In this document: in pieces, positions 13,461 to 25,900 of the stretch | Position numbering within the stretch: the stretch's first letter is position 1 | Layout: each line of letters begins with the position of its first letter | Source: Acanthaster planci | Taxonomy: Eukaryota > Echinodermata > Asteroidea > Valvatida > Acanthasteridae | Length of the DNA: 64,000 bases | Assembly (NCBI RefSeq): GCF_001949145.1 | Contig: NW_019091476.1 | Span: 796,435 to 860,434 of the forward strand | Direction of reading: 5' to 3' | Translations under genes and position numbers: made by a program | Notes under the pieces: model-generated | The model's database searches: none | What the model was told of the DNA's origin: nothing | Seen by the model: only the letters and a program-made list of their open reading frames with translations

Positions 13461-14376
13461 NNNNNNNNNNNNNNNNNNNNNNNNNNNNNNNNNNNNNNNN
13501 NNNNNNNNNNNNNNNNNNNNNNNNNNNNNNNNNNNNNNNNNNNNNNNNNNNNNNNNNNNNNNNNNNNNNNNNNNNNNNNNNNNNNNNNNNNNNNNNNNNN
13601 NNNNNNNNNNNNNNNNNNNNNNNNNNNNNNNNNNNNNNNNNNNNNNNNNNNNNNNNNNNNNNNNNNNNNNNNNNNNNNNNNNNNNNNNNNNNNNNNNNNN
13701 NNNNNNNNNNNNNNNNNNNNNNNNNNNNNNNNNNNNNNNNNNNNNNNNNNNNNNNNNNNNNNNNNNNNNNNNNNNNNNNNNNNNNNNNNNNNNNNNNNNN
13801 NNNNNNNNNNNNNNNNNNNNNNNNNNNNNNNNNNNNNNNNNNNNNNNNNNNNNNNNNNNNNNNNNNNNNNNNNNNNNNNNNNNNNNNNNNNNNNNNNNNN
13901 NNNNNNNNNNNNNNNNNNNNNNNNNNNNNNNNNNNNNNNNNNNNNNNNNNNNNNNNNNNNNNNNNNNNNNNNNNNNNNNNNNNNNNNNNNNNNNNNNNNN
14001 NNNNNNNNNNNNNNNNNNNNNNNNNNNNNNNNNNNNNNNNNNNNNNNNNNNNNNNNNNNNNNNNNNNNNNNNNNNNNNNNNNNNNNNNNNNNNNNNNNNN
14101 NNNNNNNNNNNNNNNNNNNNNNNNNNNNNNNNNNNNNNNNNNNNNNNNNNNNNNNNNNNNNNNNNNNNNNNNNNNNNNNNNNNNNNNNNNNNNNNNNNNN
14201 NNNNNNNNNNNNNNNNNNNNNNNNNNNNNNNNNNNNNNNNNNNNNNNNNNNNNNNNNNNNNNNNNNNNNNNNNNNNNNNNNNNNNNNNNNNNNNNNNNNN
14301 NNNNNNNNNNNNNNNNNNNNNNNNNNNNNNNNNNNNNNNNNNNNNNNNNNNNNNNNNNNNNNNNNNNNNNNNNNNN
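13461..14376. other. Assembly gap (916 N)
   Basis: An unbroken run of N. The four long open frames that cross it on both strands are artefacts of translating N. Confidence 0.99.
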
Positions 14377-15290
14377 GTTCAAGTTCTTTCAGAAGAAATC
14401 ATCATGAAAGCATTGGCCCCGCCAATCAAACGATGTGAATTTGAAACAGACTGAATTATCCACAGTTGCTACGTACCCCCCCCATAAGTCCAAGGCCCTC
14501 CTCTAGTTTGACAACTAGCATGCGTATGTATACACAAATATGTGTTGGTCTCAGTCAATTAGCGTTATTAAAGCAGTTACGGTCGGAGGTAGCTAAATGC
14601 TTTTAAGGCATCCACCTGTTCCTAAAACCCTGATGCGGGGCCTACCTGTCACTGTCATAGTGGGCAAAACAGGCATTCATCTGTTCAGTGTCCTGAAGAT
14701 GATAATTACCGCCTCCGAAGCCGCTCCATTGCGCCATCCTCCAGTCTGCGACCGGTACGTGTTCAAAGGTCTGCCACAACAACTGGACGAGAAATGCTAT
14801 CGTTGAAACAGCAATTTTTAACAGAAGTCATTGCAGGCTTCATGTAGCAAATGCTATCAATAATCACAAGGTATTATGATAGCTGTTGGGTTTGGTCAAA
14901 GTGAGAAAATTGGACCTGCTCCACAAAACACACGGATAACTTCCGTACAACTGTTTTAGGTATGTAAACCATCGGCAACATGGCACACACAATTTGTTGC
15001 CATGCTCGCGTTCCGTTGAAGAAAATGCAAATCAATTATATGACTGCAATTACGCATATGATGAGTGGCTGCACTCGGTATGTCGAAAAAGGAGGAATCG
15101 GGCTTCGGTTTGTACACGATTAAAGGTGCGTGAAGGCGACCCGGCAACAAGGGTCATCGTGAATAATGCCTATGCTGCATTTAGCATGACCGATGGGCCA
15201 ATCTGTACAGCTGGTAAGTCTAGGAACAAGACCGTTAGTGACATCAGAAGTCGATCACGTCACGTTCAGCATGTTCAGTGTGTTGTCTGT
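14377..15290. other. Intergenic DNA, no gene recognised
   Basis: No exon, RNA gene or clear repeat was identified. Short frames at 14597-14806 and 14994-15359 show no domain. Confidence 0.5.
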
Positions 15291-15509
15291 GGGTGCGTTC
15301 AATTAGCTAACACGTGTAAGTCATATTTCCACGAGAGCGTTAGTTTAGCGATCACGTGATTTTCGTGCCTGTCCTGGTGTGTGCCACCTCTGCCCCAGCT
15401 GGCGAGCGGGTCTGTGGAGGCTGCCCGTGTCTAATGACGTCCGGATGGACTGTTTGCGCATGGACATGATGGAACGTAGCGGGGCTTGACCTTTTCCCCA
15501 GAATGCCTG

Positions 15510-15998
15510 GGAGTGCAGTGTCACGGTCCCAATTCAAGGAAAATTCTCCGCCAGGTCGAGGCGCACAAAAAGTACCCCCCAGAGATTGTTTCGAAAAGAG
15601 GGGTCTGTTTGGGCCAAGAAATGGTGCGATTGTGTCAGTATGGCCCAGGATCATCTCTGTAGATTCAGGGGCACCCATCTGGGGGCAAAGCAGACAAAAA
15701 TGGGATTGAAAATTAGTCAGAAGAGCCCCTGGTAGGTGAGGGATGTCATTTGAAAAATGGCCGCTGGGAGGGCTTGGCAACATTGACTTTTTGGGGGTGA
15801 GTTTGTTTTGGGCGGATAATTAAAAAAATCATTGGTTAACCTACTAAAAATTGAAAAATCAAATGAAACCTGAAAGACCAAACAACACATTGTTTTTTGT
15901 TTGAGAGGCCTCAGGGACTTCAGTTGCCTGCTATGGGGCTCCAAACTTGGTTGATTTTACACTATTTTCAATAGAGCTTGAATTGGTTCAGTGCACCC
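15510..15998 (-). mobile_element. Family-B MITE, copy B1 (inverted)
   Basis: A 489-bp element, reverse-oriented relative to B2, with ends ggagtgcagtg and cagtgcaccc. Compared with the uninterrupted repeat at 59 kb (gaatgc-ctt-ggcgaat), this locus reads gaatgc-ctg, element, cta-ggcgaat. A 3-bp target duplication that has since diverged explains this. Interior blocks such as ggttaaccaat and ttttcaatttt are shared with 16038-16520 and 29012-29497. Confidence 0.75.
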
Positions 15999-16037
15999 CT
16001 AGGCGAATACACTGCAGCGTTCGATTCGCCTCGTTTC

Positions 16038-16520
16038 GGGGTCCAGTACACTAATTCAAGCCCCATTGAAAACAGTGTAAAATCAGCACTATTCAGGGCC
16101 CAATAGCATGGCAACATCCCTTAGATTTCTGAAACACAAATTAAATTCTTGTCTTGTCACTAATCTTTCAATTTCTTTTCAATTTTTTGTGGGTTAACCA
16201 ATTACATTTTTAATTATTCCCGCAAAAAAAAATCGCCCCCCAAAAAGTAATTTTTCCGAAGTCTGATTGCAGCCATTTTTCAAGTGGCAACCCTCAACCA
16301 ACTTTCTCGGGCACTTACGACCATTTTCAACCGTAATTTTTAGCCCTTCTGCTCTCATATGAAAGCTCAAAGACCCAGGGAGTTGATCCCGGCAACGATT
16401 TACACAATCTCACCAATTTGGGGGCCAAACAATCTCCTTTTGAAAAGATACTGTGGGGGGGGCACTTTTAATGCTAATGAGCTGGCCAGAAATTCTCACT
16501 TGAATTAGTGGTCTGCACCC
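16038..16520 (+). mobile_element. Family-B MITE, copy B2
   Basis: A 483-bp element from ggggtccagtacac to ggtctgcaccc, flanked by ttc on both sides (16035-16037 and 16521-16523). It closely matches 29012-29497 over its whole length. The 3-bp target duplication and GGGG-type termini point to a non-autonomous DNA transposon, with PIF/Harbinger the nearest known style. Together with B1 it forms a head-to-head pair about 40 bp apart. Confidence 0.85.
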
Positions 16521-16555
16521 TTCAAGGCGTCCCTTGCGTGTAACACTGGTGTCGC

Positions 16556-19044
16556 TTGAGATCACACGATCGTCACGATGGCGCTCTTCAGACTGTCGGT
16601 TGAGTTTAATAGATAGCCAGTTCAACTTACTTTATACGCTCTGATTTCAATATTCACCATTTCAAAGCTTCTGCCTCAATGTTACATCGACACTATCGCT
16701 ACATTGGAATCCGACTTACACGTATAGGAAATAGTCGCGAGAGTTGTAAAATTTGGTTCCGAGTGATGTGGACAATATGCAATAATTTTGAGCCACTCAT
16801 GGTCGCTGTAAATGTAACTGCAAAATGCTCAGGAATTTCGCCATTTTAATGAGGATATAAGATGAGTAAACCTCCCCATCAGACATCTAACTTCACCAAG
16901 GAGGCATGTATGAAATTTGGTTGCACAAATTGCTGTGATGGAAGAACAATTAAAACAGCCCAAATGTGTGTATGGGAGTTTGTACATGGCTATCTGCAAG
17001 GTTTGCAACAACGTCACAGTTCTAGAAGTACCCCAAATACTTGTTTACATCCGCGGCAGGTACATGGTGGGTAACGGTTTGAGAACACAGCGCAACATAC
17101 ACAGCCCAAAAGGCACTGAGCCGTTACGATTCCAAAAAATTCCAAAAAAGTTCAAATCAAGGAAAAAGGATGTAGGTGACATTTCCTCAATTGTTTGGCA
17201 AAAAAGTAGAAACAGGTGTGTACTCCAAGTAAGTCAAGTTTATTGCTTCCGGTAAGACTTTTACATTTGCGTATTCTACATTAGTTAGTAAACACCAAGC
17301 TTACCGTGCTAAAAACTTCAAGTCAAAGTCAAGCCCGCCGGAGCTGAAATGAGTTACATGTATTTGTTGTTTTCTGCGACACGCCCAGCACAGACCACGC
17401 TTGTCGTTGTGCGTTAACCTTTGTGACGCTTCCCCACTATGTACTGTGTCGTATCCAAGGCGCGCTACTGAGGAGGGCCGCTATGACAAAATTGCACGAT
17501 GGCGGGCGAATGGCTGTGCCTTGTGCAGTCCAGCCATGCAGCTGATTAAATAAACATGCTCTATAATTCCAGCCTATTGTGGTTGAGATCAGTGGTCCAG
17601 CCATTGATCCCTTTATGAAGACTGGACTGGACCAATGGATAGGACATAGTGCATTGTGTGTGTACAAAACGCGGGGCCGAACAATAGCGACACACTGCGC
17701 TGCATAGGGTCAATATATTGTTGCGTTCCCTAAATACCAAGTCGCTGGTAGCATGGACTTTATTAGTGTTTACGGGATGTGATATTTGGGGTCAACAATT
17801 TATTAAAAGGTGGACGTGAAACAAGGGGTTTGGGTGACAGTCAAACTGTTTGGTTGGTTTGTTGCTCTCACTTCTCTTCATCAAAGTTCAATGTGGGTTT
17901 GAAAAAGGTGTAGCTTAACATAATACAACACACAAAAAGCAAATTTATAGAGAGGCGAAGTTGTATACGAGTGTAACTAAACTGCAGTTTGGCAGGACCA
18001 TTGGAAATGCAAGTCAGAAGAAGTGGGTTACGGTACCTGTGCGTAGCATCGCACAGCTAGGCTACACTCGCCGGGCCGTGGTGGGAGCTGTCCCGGACCA
18101 CCATGGTCACTTGCAAGGGCTGGACGGGGCCAGCGCCGGTGTGTACCGACCGCACTGCCGCTCAGACCGCAATGTGTTGAGCACAATGATGAGATCGCCG
18201 CACTATGTACAGCGCTAGTTAACAGGACAAGGGTGGCGAGGGACACAGGGGTGTCTCGCCCGGCAATCGGTCCGGGACGTGGCGGTAACGGGCCACTACG
18301 ACTCTCACTAGCACCCTGGGCTAATTCGTACCGCTCTCGCATCGGTCCAAACTAAGCTAGCTGGCCATTCATATGGTTACATTTCTTCGCCATAAGAATG
18401 GTTACTATCGCACTTCTCTCGGAGAGGTTCCGCTCTCGCAAGAAGGGTTTGGTCCGCCGCACTTGACCGACGAGCTAAGGAAAATCTGCTCTATTCATAG
18501 GATTCTAGAGGCTTATAGGAATTAATAAAATATGAGCGTCGTTGAACAGCTCAACCAATGAAAATCTTCCATCTCAAAGGGTCACATGACTTCCTGCCGG
18601 AGTCGTGTGCAAGAATCTAAGTGTCGCGTGTAAAAAGGTAAAATAAAGAATAAGAAGTCACGCGTACAAAGTGTAGAGCCGGGTGCGTGAAAGTGCTTAC
18701 CCGGTCATCTGTGGCGAATGATTGACAGTTACAAAGTCTGAAGTTTTTGGACATTAGCATTTCAGGGGGCCCAACCACGCAGCCACATGGAGGGGAATTT
18801 CGACATGCCAAAACTGAGCAGAGAAAATACAAAGACAAAGGAGCGAAGGAACATGCGATCACGCCAAAGTACAGCATGAATAACTTAATACAAAATGAGC
18901 GTCTCTGCTATATGTCCATAATGCATAGCTGAGCTAAATAAGAGACCCTGAGAAATGCAAGGACCGAGAACGAGTAAAACTAGGGGGCGCTAGGATTCCA
19001 CGATTTGCAGGAGCGCAACACTGTATCTATTCACTTCGTGTATA
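16556..19044. other. Intergenic DNA, no gene recognised
   Basis: There is no domain in any frame. The stretch 18028-18360 is locally GC-rich and open on the minus strand for 104 codons, but the peptide is low complexity (Pro/Arg/Ser) with no splice partner, so it is not called. Confidence 0.5.
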
Positions 19045-19520
19045 GGGTGCACCCCTATAAATAAACTCCCAAAGGCACCAGAGATACATCCCTATACTCC
19101 AGAATTAAATACTCACAACTCCCACAGGTGTCCTAGCCGGACAGAAAAATAATACCCGACATGTCCTCTCTCATTTTCCTTTAAAGTTTTAGGGTTGACT
19201 AATGAATTTTTGAGAAATTTTCACCCAAAGCAGACCACCCGTAAATTGAGGGAAATTTACCTGCCTAGAAAACTTCATGGCCATTTTAAGTTGGAAATGC
19301 ATCCCTCTGCAAAACAGCTAAAATAGTACCACTTTCGGACGCGGTTGCATCCACGTTGCTCAGAATTGGAAGCCCTCAGTCCAGGCCAGAGGTTCAGTGC
19401 CACATTTCTTCCATTACCAATTCCAGGCTCTCGGGACTCTCTAAAATAGAATATTTTGAACGTATTATCTTTATTAATGAGCTCGGCGGACACATTTCTG
19501 GCCTATTTACGGGGGTTCCC
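19045..19520 (-). mobile_element. Family-C MITE, antisense copy
   Basis: It starts gggtgcaccc and runs about 476 bp. Its reverse complement matches 60688-61168 almost end to end (shared blocks: gagctcattaataa, ggacctctgg/gaacctctgg, ttccaattctgagca, cattttgcagaggga, cacctgtg-gagtt) and matches 37322-37697 over the 3' part. The gggtgcaccc terminus resembles the family-B terminus, so the two families may share a mobilising transposase. Open frames across all copies are artefacts. Confidence 0.8.
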
Positions 19521-20662
19521 TACGGTATACAAGCACGTAATGTCAGTGATCATGTTTTATCTCATGAGATGTAAAGTGCCCCCTCCCCCGAAAAATTGGA
19601 CCAATTTACGACTTTTCATATCCTTCCTTCCTCTTTGATTTTTAACAAACTAATGGTGAATAACTTTAATTAATTAATAATTAATTAAATAATAATAATT
19701 AATAAATAATTAATGACAAATTAATAATTTGTACACAATCATGTGAGGAATTACATCAAATTCATTCACATGCTGGGTAAGTCTAATTCAAAGTGACAGT
19801 AAAACCAAATTTTGGTATGATGTTCGTAAAGACATACGTTGTAGTGTTTCCTGTAAAAGAATAAATGATGATTCTTTATGGGAGTGGAGAGTCTTTTCTT
19901 TTTTTGTCGAAAAAGCAACAAATTACCGCGAAGAAATTTACAAATTATTGAACGCCGGTACTGTGGTGAGGCCCCAGTATGGGTTAAGTACTTCCCAAAT
20001 TCTACTGTCTGACCAAAGATGTAAATTGTAAATGAGGCTAAGGATCATTGACCGTCTATCAAGCAAGAACTTAGAGGTAGGTAACTGTTTCTTTCATTTT
20101 TTTATTTATTAAGTTCTTTCTGGTGATGGTCGCTGTGAAATGTGATTTATTTGGAAGATTCCGATCGATCCACTTATTTCTTCATGAGCATTGTGAACTT
20201 TGCCAAGTTTGTGACTGGCTCTGTGTGAACAAAGATTCATTTCATTTCATTTATTTATTTGATATCATTTTGTATCCAACATTATTGAAATACATTGAAA
20301 TTTGTTGTGGTTTGGCGAGCGTTAAAAATTTGACAATCAAAATATAAATATAAATACAAAACAATAATAAACGACGCTACAAAAATTTACACCAAATATA
20401 CAACAGATAACTTCAGACAGCATGAGTACAATAACGATTGATAAATAAAATGAGATGAAGACAGCACTAAAATCTGATGAATTACTGGTTAGGACTTTGA
20501 TCGCACCTGTACATGTAGATTCAAACGAATTGCACTTGGGTAAAAACTGCCATTGGGTTTGCAATCCTCCGTTGTACATACATCGAACTCCATTAACAAG
20601 GTGAACTGATTTATTAATTGAGAATTAAAAGCACTATATGAAATATACGTGTAAGACCTGCA
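19521..20662. other. Intergenic DNA with AT simple repeat
   Basis: A taattaattaataa-type simple repeat spans about 19660-19735. No gene was recognised. Confidence 0.6.
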
Positions 20663-20924
20663 GGGCCCTATTCATAGAACTGCTTAAGCACAAAATTTGC
20701 TCAAGCAGGAAAAAAATTTGCTTAATAAACAAAGATTGCCAGCTCAAACTCTATCTGATTGTTATGCTAACCAAAAAAAAAATAATAATAAAATAAAACA
20801 CCTAAATACAATCCCAAAACAGAATACATCACATGGAGGTTTGGCTGGTTACCTGATTTATCAAGTAAGGTTTTCTCAAGCTTAAGCAAATTTTGTGCTT
20901 AAGCAGCTCTATGAAATTGGCCCC
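20663..20924. mobile_element. Palindromic MITE (CTGCTTAAGCACAAAATTTGCT ends), family F
   Basis: The left arm is gggccctattcatagaac followed by tgcttaagcacaaaatttgc. The right arm is the inverse, ending in gcagctctatgaaattggcccc. It is 262 bp long with an A-rich centre. As I recall, repeats with this terminal string occur in marine deuterostome genomes; that is memory and was not checked. Confidence 0.75.
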
Positions 20925-22497
20925 AGCTATCAGTTTGATTAATGCCCAGTAAGTGACTTCGTCACAAAGATGGACGCGCCATGATTTGCAAGCTCCCATT
21001 GGACGATCGCTGAAGTCTAGTTGCGCGTTAACTTCCGGTTCCATAGTTCCATGTAAACGGCGACCAGTTCATGTATGTGCAGTGCATGTGCACTGGGCGT
21101 TGTTAAAACTGAAGTGACGTCACATTACGAACCGGATAATAATAGACTAACAATGCTTGGTAGTGCTATGTATCATACACGCAATACGCACATATCATAA
21201 ATTTAGCCCCTGGCGTCGTGGATTTTACACTTGAAGTCATAAAATTTAATGAGGATATATGTTGATCATGGTAAAACGTTCCACTGTAGGAACTAGTAGT
21301 TAATGTGGCTCAGACCAATGCGGTTAAAACTGTGTGAAATGAGGAGACTGCAAGGCCTAAAAGCAAAGGAATGCTAAAAATTTTAATTGAGTCCTTGCAT
21401 GTCTTCGTTACAAATTTAAGGTTAATAATTTCAAACTGTGGTAGGCATCATTAAAAGGAATGGATCCCAACGAAACGTCCATGAGCACAATTACTCGTTC
21501 CTGTGTTTCGTTTCGTTTCCTGTGGTATGACAGTGACGGTATAAATTACCTAATTATGCAAAAATAATGCTTTTCATTTAATTGCGGCTACATTTCAGTC
21601 TGGAAGTAACGAATCCTTATATTTGCAATGAACTTCAAACAAGAGAAAATAATGTCTAGCACTATAGTATTTCTATTATTATTTATGTGCAGTATATTTC
21701 TACTCGACTCTGTTATACGCTGTACAAGAGTGCGTGACCGAAAACTTACCCTTGCTATTGCCGAACCTTATGACTGAAGTACGCTCAGCATGCAATTAAG
21801 GCAGATCTTTTAAACATTGGCACGCCTAAAAATTGAAAGACCTTCAGTATGAGTGCGTCCGGGAGCTAAATTTAACAAATGATTTTGTTGTCATAACCGT
21901 TCGTGGCCGCTCGTGTGTTGGCCCATGCGCACTGAGCACGTCAAAGAGAAAGTCTCCATTTTCGCAGACGTACCTCGTGAAAAAATCAATGGCCATTTTG
22001 CAAGAAGAGCAAGTCCGATTTTCATAAAGTAAGTGCCAAAATGACCGTAAGCTATCCTTGGGAAAAAAGAATCAATACGGTAAAAACGCACTGAGACAAA
22101 ATGGTCTCTTTGGTGTTGGAATAAGTAATTTTCATCCTTTTTTGTTGCAGTTGTACACTACTTTTATTGGATAAATCACTCTTTAATTCAATCAATCGGC
22201 TCACTAAACCAGGGATGCTCTGCAGTGATCAGGTCATGAATGTTAATTAAGCATTTACGAGGAAGCAGTTTCTTATTCGGTGCATAGGCCTATAATGAAC
22301 TACCAGATTACACAAGGACCCATGTTTAGTCTAGATTTCTATCGCCATTGCCTTGTATTTTAGATTTTTATCACGGCCGCCTGTTATTCCTTATTTACAT
22401 TTCTTCGTCATCATAATGCAATACCCTGCTTGGCAAATAACACGAAATACCCTTTTACAAGATTTTCGCTCGTAACGCAGATGAAATCTAGGTGCTT
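20925..22497. other. Intergenic DNA, no gene recognised
   Basis: This is the region upstream of P450 copy A. No exon, RNA gene or convincing core promoter motif was identified. Confidence 0.5.
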
Positions 22498-22672
22498 AAA
22501 ACGAGCGATTCACAATAGTGCGCCTCCAAGAGCTTGCAACGCGTTCACAATCACGATGCGCGAAATATGTCGATCCAGTGCGCGTCTGGAAAGGGTCGAC
22601 AGTTTCCACGCGTTGTGATTATCCAACGCGTTAAGCCCTCGTAGGCACACTGTTTTGAATCGCCCGTATTGT
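22498..22672. mobile_element. Short palindromic MITE, family D copy 2
   Basis: Inverted arms cgattcacaatagtgcgcc and cgattcaaaacagtgtgcc (the latter read from the right end). The same family occurs at 11222-11399. It sits about 260 bp upstream of the P450 A start codon, so it may lie in that gene's promoter. Confidence 0.7.
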
Positions 22673-22929
22673 TCACAGAACTGAACTTGTAAACGGAGAA
22701 ACCATGTGGCGTACGTCTTATGATGTACACGTATGTAAACCGTTTCGTGCACGTATGTGGGTAGGACCTTTCGCGTATACGTCTGTTCTGTCTGATCGAT
22801 TGAACTTAGTACGAATCCGGGTCACTGAACAATTCTGTCAGGTTGAAGGTTGTTTTGTTAACACGCATAGGACAGTACAGTAAAACCCTCTGCTTGGCAC
22901 AAAAAATCGAGTTACTGAAGTCGGGAAAA

Positions 22930-25900
22930 ATGGCTGTTGCGGAGGTTATCACTGAAAACGTGGGATTGGCTCTGATGTTCATAGTCACGTTTGTGGCTCT
23001 TCTGCTTTACCAGAACACAAGGAGGCCGGCGGGGTTTCCTCCAGGACCTCTCGCACTCCCCATCATCGGCAATGTACTCAGTAAGTTGTGTTATCACAGT
23101 GGACTATCAATCTTTGATCAACAGTGACATGGAGTCTTTACACATACCGTTGCGGTTGCGTGACAGTTAATGCAACAATCTTGCCAAGGCTCTTTTTTTA
23201 ACTTTTTAACCTGCCAGTGCAGTCGATGACAGTGTTGCGTCTTACGGCTAAAATGGCTATGCCGGGAAATCATACCGTACCAAAGCTGTTTACATCAAAC
23301 TCTGACCTATTTTTCGCTTCGTTCAGGCGGATGTACGCCACAGTTTATGCTGCATGACAATGTTCATATCGAAACAAATATCCATGTCATACCGGTACTT
23401 GCAAGAGCAGGTCCGATGTTCAGAAGCGGAGACCCCATGTGTTCCGGAGGCACCAGGACCCGTTTAAAACAATTCTGGACAACCAGACGATATTACTTAA
23501 TTAACGGCCATTCTGAGTAGGTCTTGACTGACATTGCCGGCGGTGAGCTTTTGATGAAGGCCCAGATAATGTCGGTTGAAAAACGCACAGCATTCCTTCC
23601 ATCCGTCCAGCACATAAAATAATGGTCTCGCATGGACTGGGGACGGAATGGTGGGATTGCATGGCAGGTGTACGTTTTGACCAATGGACTTCCTAGGTTA
23701 ATCTTTGAAACAGTTCAAAAGCACATTTCAAGGTGGCACTGAATTGACTTTCCATGCCTGTGCATGGTGGATGATCCATTCCGGCTGGTTTTGCGATAAA
23801 ATGTTCACTTACCACTCAGCATAGCCTTTGATTAAGGCGCCTGCAGCGAAATGGATAGTCGCTCAAGAGCGAGGAGCTGGAGGAGACAAGTTTAAGCACC
23901 AAACCAACGCACGAAGAAAGAATACAGGCGCCTTTGGAGCTTTGTCTTCAGTGGTTTATCTAAATTATTCAATATGCTAATGTTTATGAATTATTCACAT
24001 TTCTCTGAACCAATCGTATTTTGGGGGCTAATTAAGTAGGCCCAGCATGGCAAGGCTACTTTTGTCCATGAAGTCTTTTATGGTGTTTTATAGTCGCCAA
24101 AATTGCGTCCAGTCGCGTCGTCCCATCGCCACGACGCGATGCTACGACAGCTCCGTCGCGTCGTGGCGTTGCCCCTTTTTTCATAAATTCCATGCTGTAT
24201 GCATTGTGTCGTACCGTCTTTGTGTTTCGTAGTGCCGTCATGGCGTCGCGTCGTGTTGTTTCTTGATGCCATTGCGTCGTGCTGGCTCGTCTTCGTGCCG
24301 TCGTAACGTCGCGTCTCTTGTTATTGTATGGTATTTATGCGGTGAGGGTTAGGCCGTCCCGTCCTGCAGTCGTACCGTGCTGTTGCGTCCTGATGTCTTG
24401 CCATCGCGTCGTGTCGTTGTCCGTCGTATCGTGCTGTCGTGTCTGACTGTTTCTAAAATGGCGGGTGATTAATAAGGCCAACAGAGGGCGTTTGTCAAAA
24501 GTCCTGGAAAATGTGCGTTCACTATAGGTACGTTGCACTACACCAAATACGCACCCATAGAAAACAGTGCAAAATCAGACCGAAAGAGTGCCGCCTGTTG
24601 ACTCTCGGGAAGGGGTTGTCCTCTGGTTTTTTTTTCACTAGAAATTCAAAATTAAGGCCAGAAGATCACTTCTCTTTTCAATTTTATGGGGGTTAGCCAC
24701 GTGAAATTCTTTTATTCGCCTTTCCCTGAAGACACCCCAAAATAGTGGCAAAACTACGCGCTCAGCTCTGAATGTAGCCGCCCGTCTCTATCCAAAATGG
24801 GTCCACAGTTTTGGGCTTTTTGTGGAAGAAATACCCCAGAACTGGAAACCACTTTTGGGATTTATAGAAATATTTCTATGACCCCTCCTGATTATGGCAT
24901 GTCTTATTGTAAAAGCCCCGTAGGATCACAAAATGTTAACGAGCTCCTGCCCAGAAATCCAACAATTCGGTGGAAAGCACCCATAGGGCCTACAAGCTTT
25001 GATCATGAAAAATGAGAAGTGAACTCTACTCCTTCTCTAAGGGCGCCCCCCTATTTCTGCCAGTAAAGAGGCAACAGCAAGAGCATATTGCGACGGCACG
25101 ACGCGACGGCACGACGGAACGATGTGTTCTCGATATAATTGTTTCCTCAATGCATAGAACAGGGGTCCAGAAAGTTTAGGAAGTTTCCATTCCGGAGAAT
25201 GTCTAGCTTGGAAGCCAGGCTAAAAAATAACAGTTGAGATGTAGGTTGGATCGTGCCAATCTCAATGCAGACGAAACCTAAAATGCAAATACTTTTAGAC
25301 AGCTCTGAAAAAAATGTGCTGGCCTTGGAAGGTCTTGACTAGCGATTACAGTTAACTTTGCTGATTTCAAGCAAGCTTTGACCCACAATGGAATCACACA
25401 ATAATTTGGATGATCCAAGCTTTCAGGTCTTCCGAACCAGTATATCAGATTTTCCTGCAACTTGCGGAGCAGTACGGCCGTGTATTTTCCCTGAAGCTCG
25501 GCAGCTTGTGGGTGATTGTCTTAAACGATGTGGAAGACATCCGTGAGGCTCTCATCAAGCAGCCGATCGCCTTTGCCGGTCGCCCCCCTTTATATTCACG
25601 TAAGTACGGGCATACAACATTCCTGTAACTTTTAATTCCCACTTGTTTTGAATTGCCATTAAATAACATGTATTCTAAATACACAAACATGTTTGAGGTT
25701 TAAACATGGAGCGTTCAGTGAACAGGAGAAAACCAGAAGAATCAATATTACTTGGAAGAGTCACATAAAGATGCTGGTCGCTGTTGTTTCAAACAACCAA
25801 TGTATCTATGAGATTCCCCGGCACAAATCGCTGAATGTTAAAGTAAAGGAGCTTTGGTCACTGAACTAAGCTTGCAGAACAAGCTGCCTATGGAATAGTA

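Larger units (their letters stand above)
15291..16555 (+). mobile_element. Repeat K copy 1, interrupted by two MITEs
   Basis: It begins gggtgcgttcaattagctaacacg and aligns in pieces to 59089-59396. Shared blocks are cgagagcgtt-(c/a)-tttagc, cccagaatgcct, ggcgaatacactg(c/t)agcgttc and gtgtaacactggtgt. Between the first two blocks this copy has about 120 bp not present in the other copy (roughly 15370-15490). Two family-B MITEs, at 15510-15998 and 16038-16520, split the element exactly where the 59-kb copy is continuous. The right end degrades after about 16555. Confidence 0.65.

Noticed and set aside
13340-14454. Four open frames of 309-355 codons
   Set aside because: They consist almost entirely of N from the assembly gap.
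18028-18342. GC-rich 104-codon minus-strand frame
   Set aside because: Low-complexity peptide, no domain, no splice partner, and the opposite strand is open too.
22770-22860. Possible nuclear-receptor half-site (gggtcactgaac) upstream of P450 A
   Set aside because: A single imperfect motif, not shared with the upstream region of copy B; expected by chance.
24097-25117. CRISPR-like recurrence of gcgtcgtgc units
   Set aside because: Units are irregular in spacing and sequence, no constant spacers exist, and the DNA is eukaryotic.
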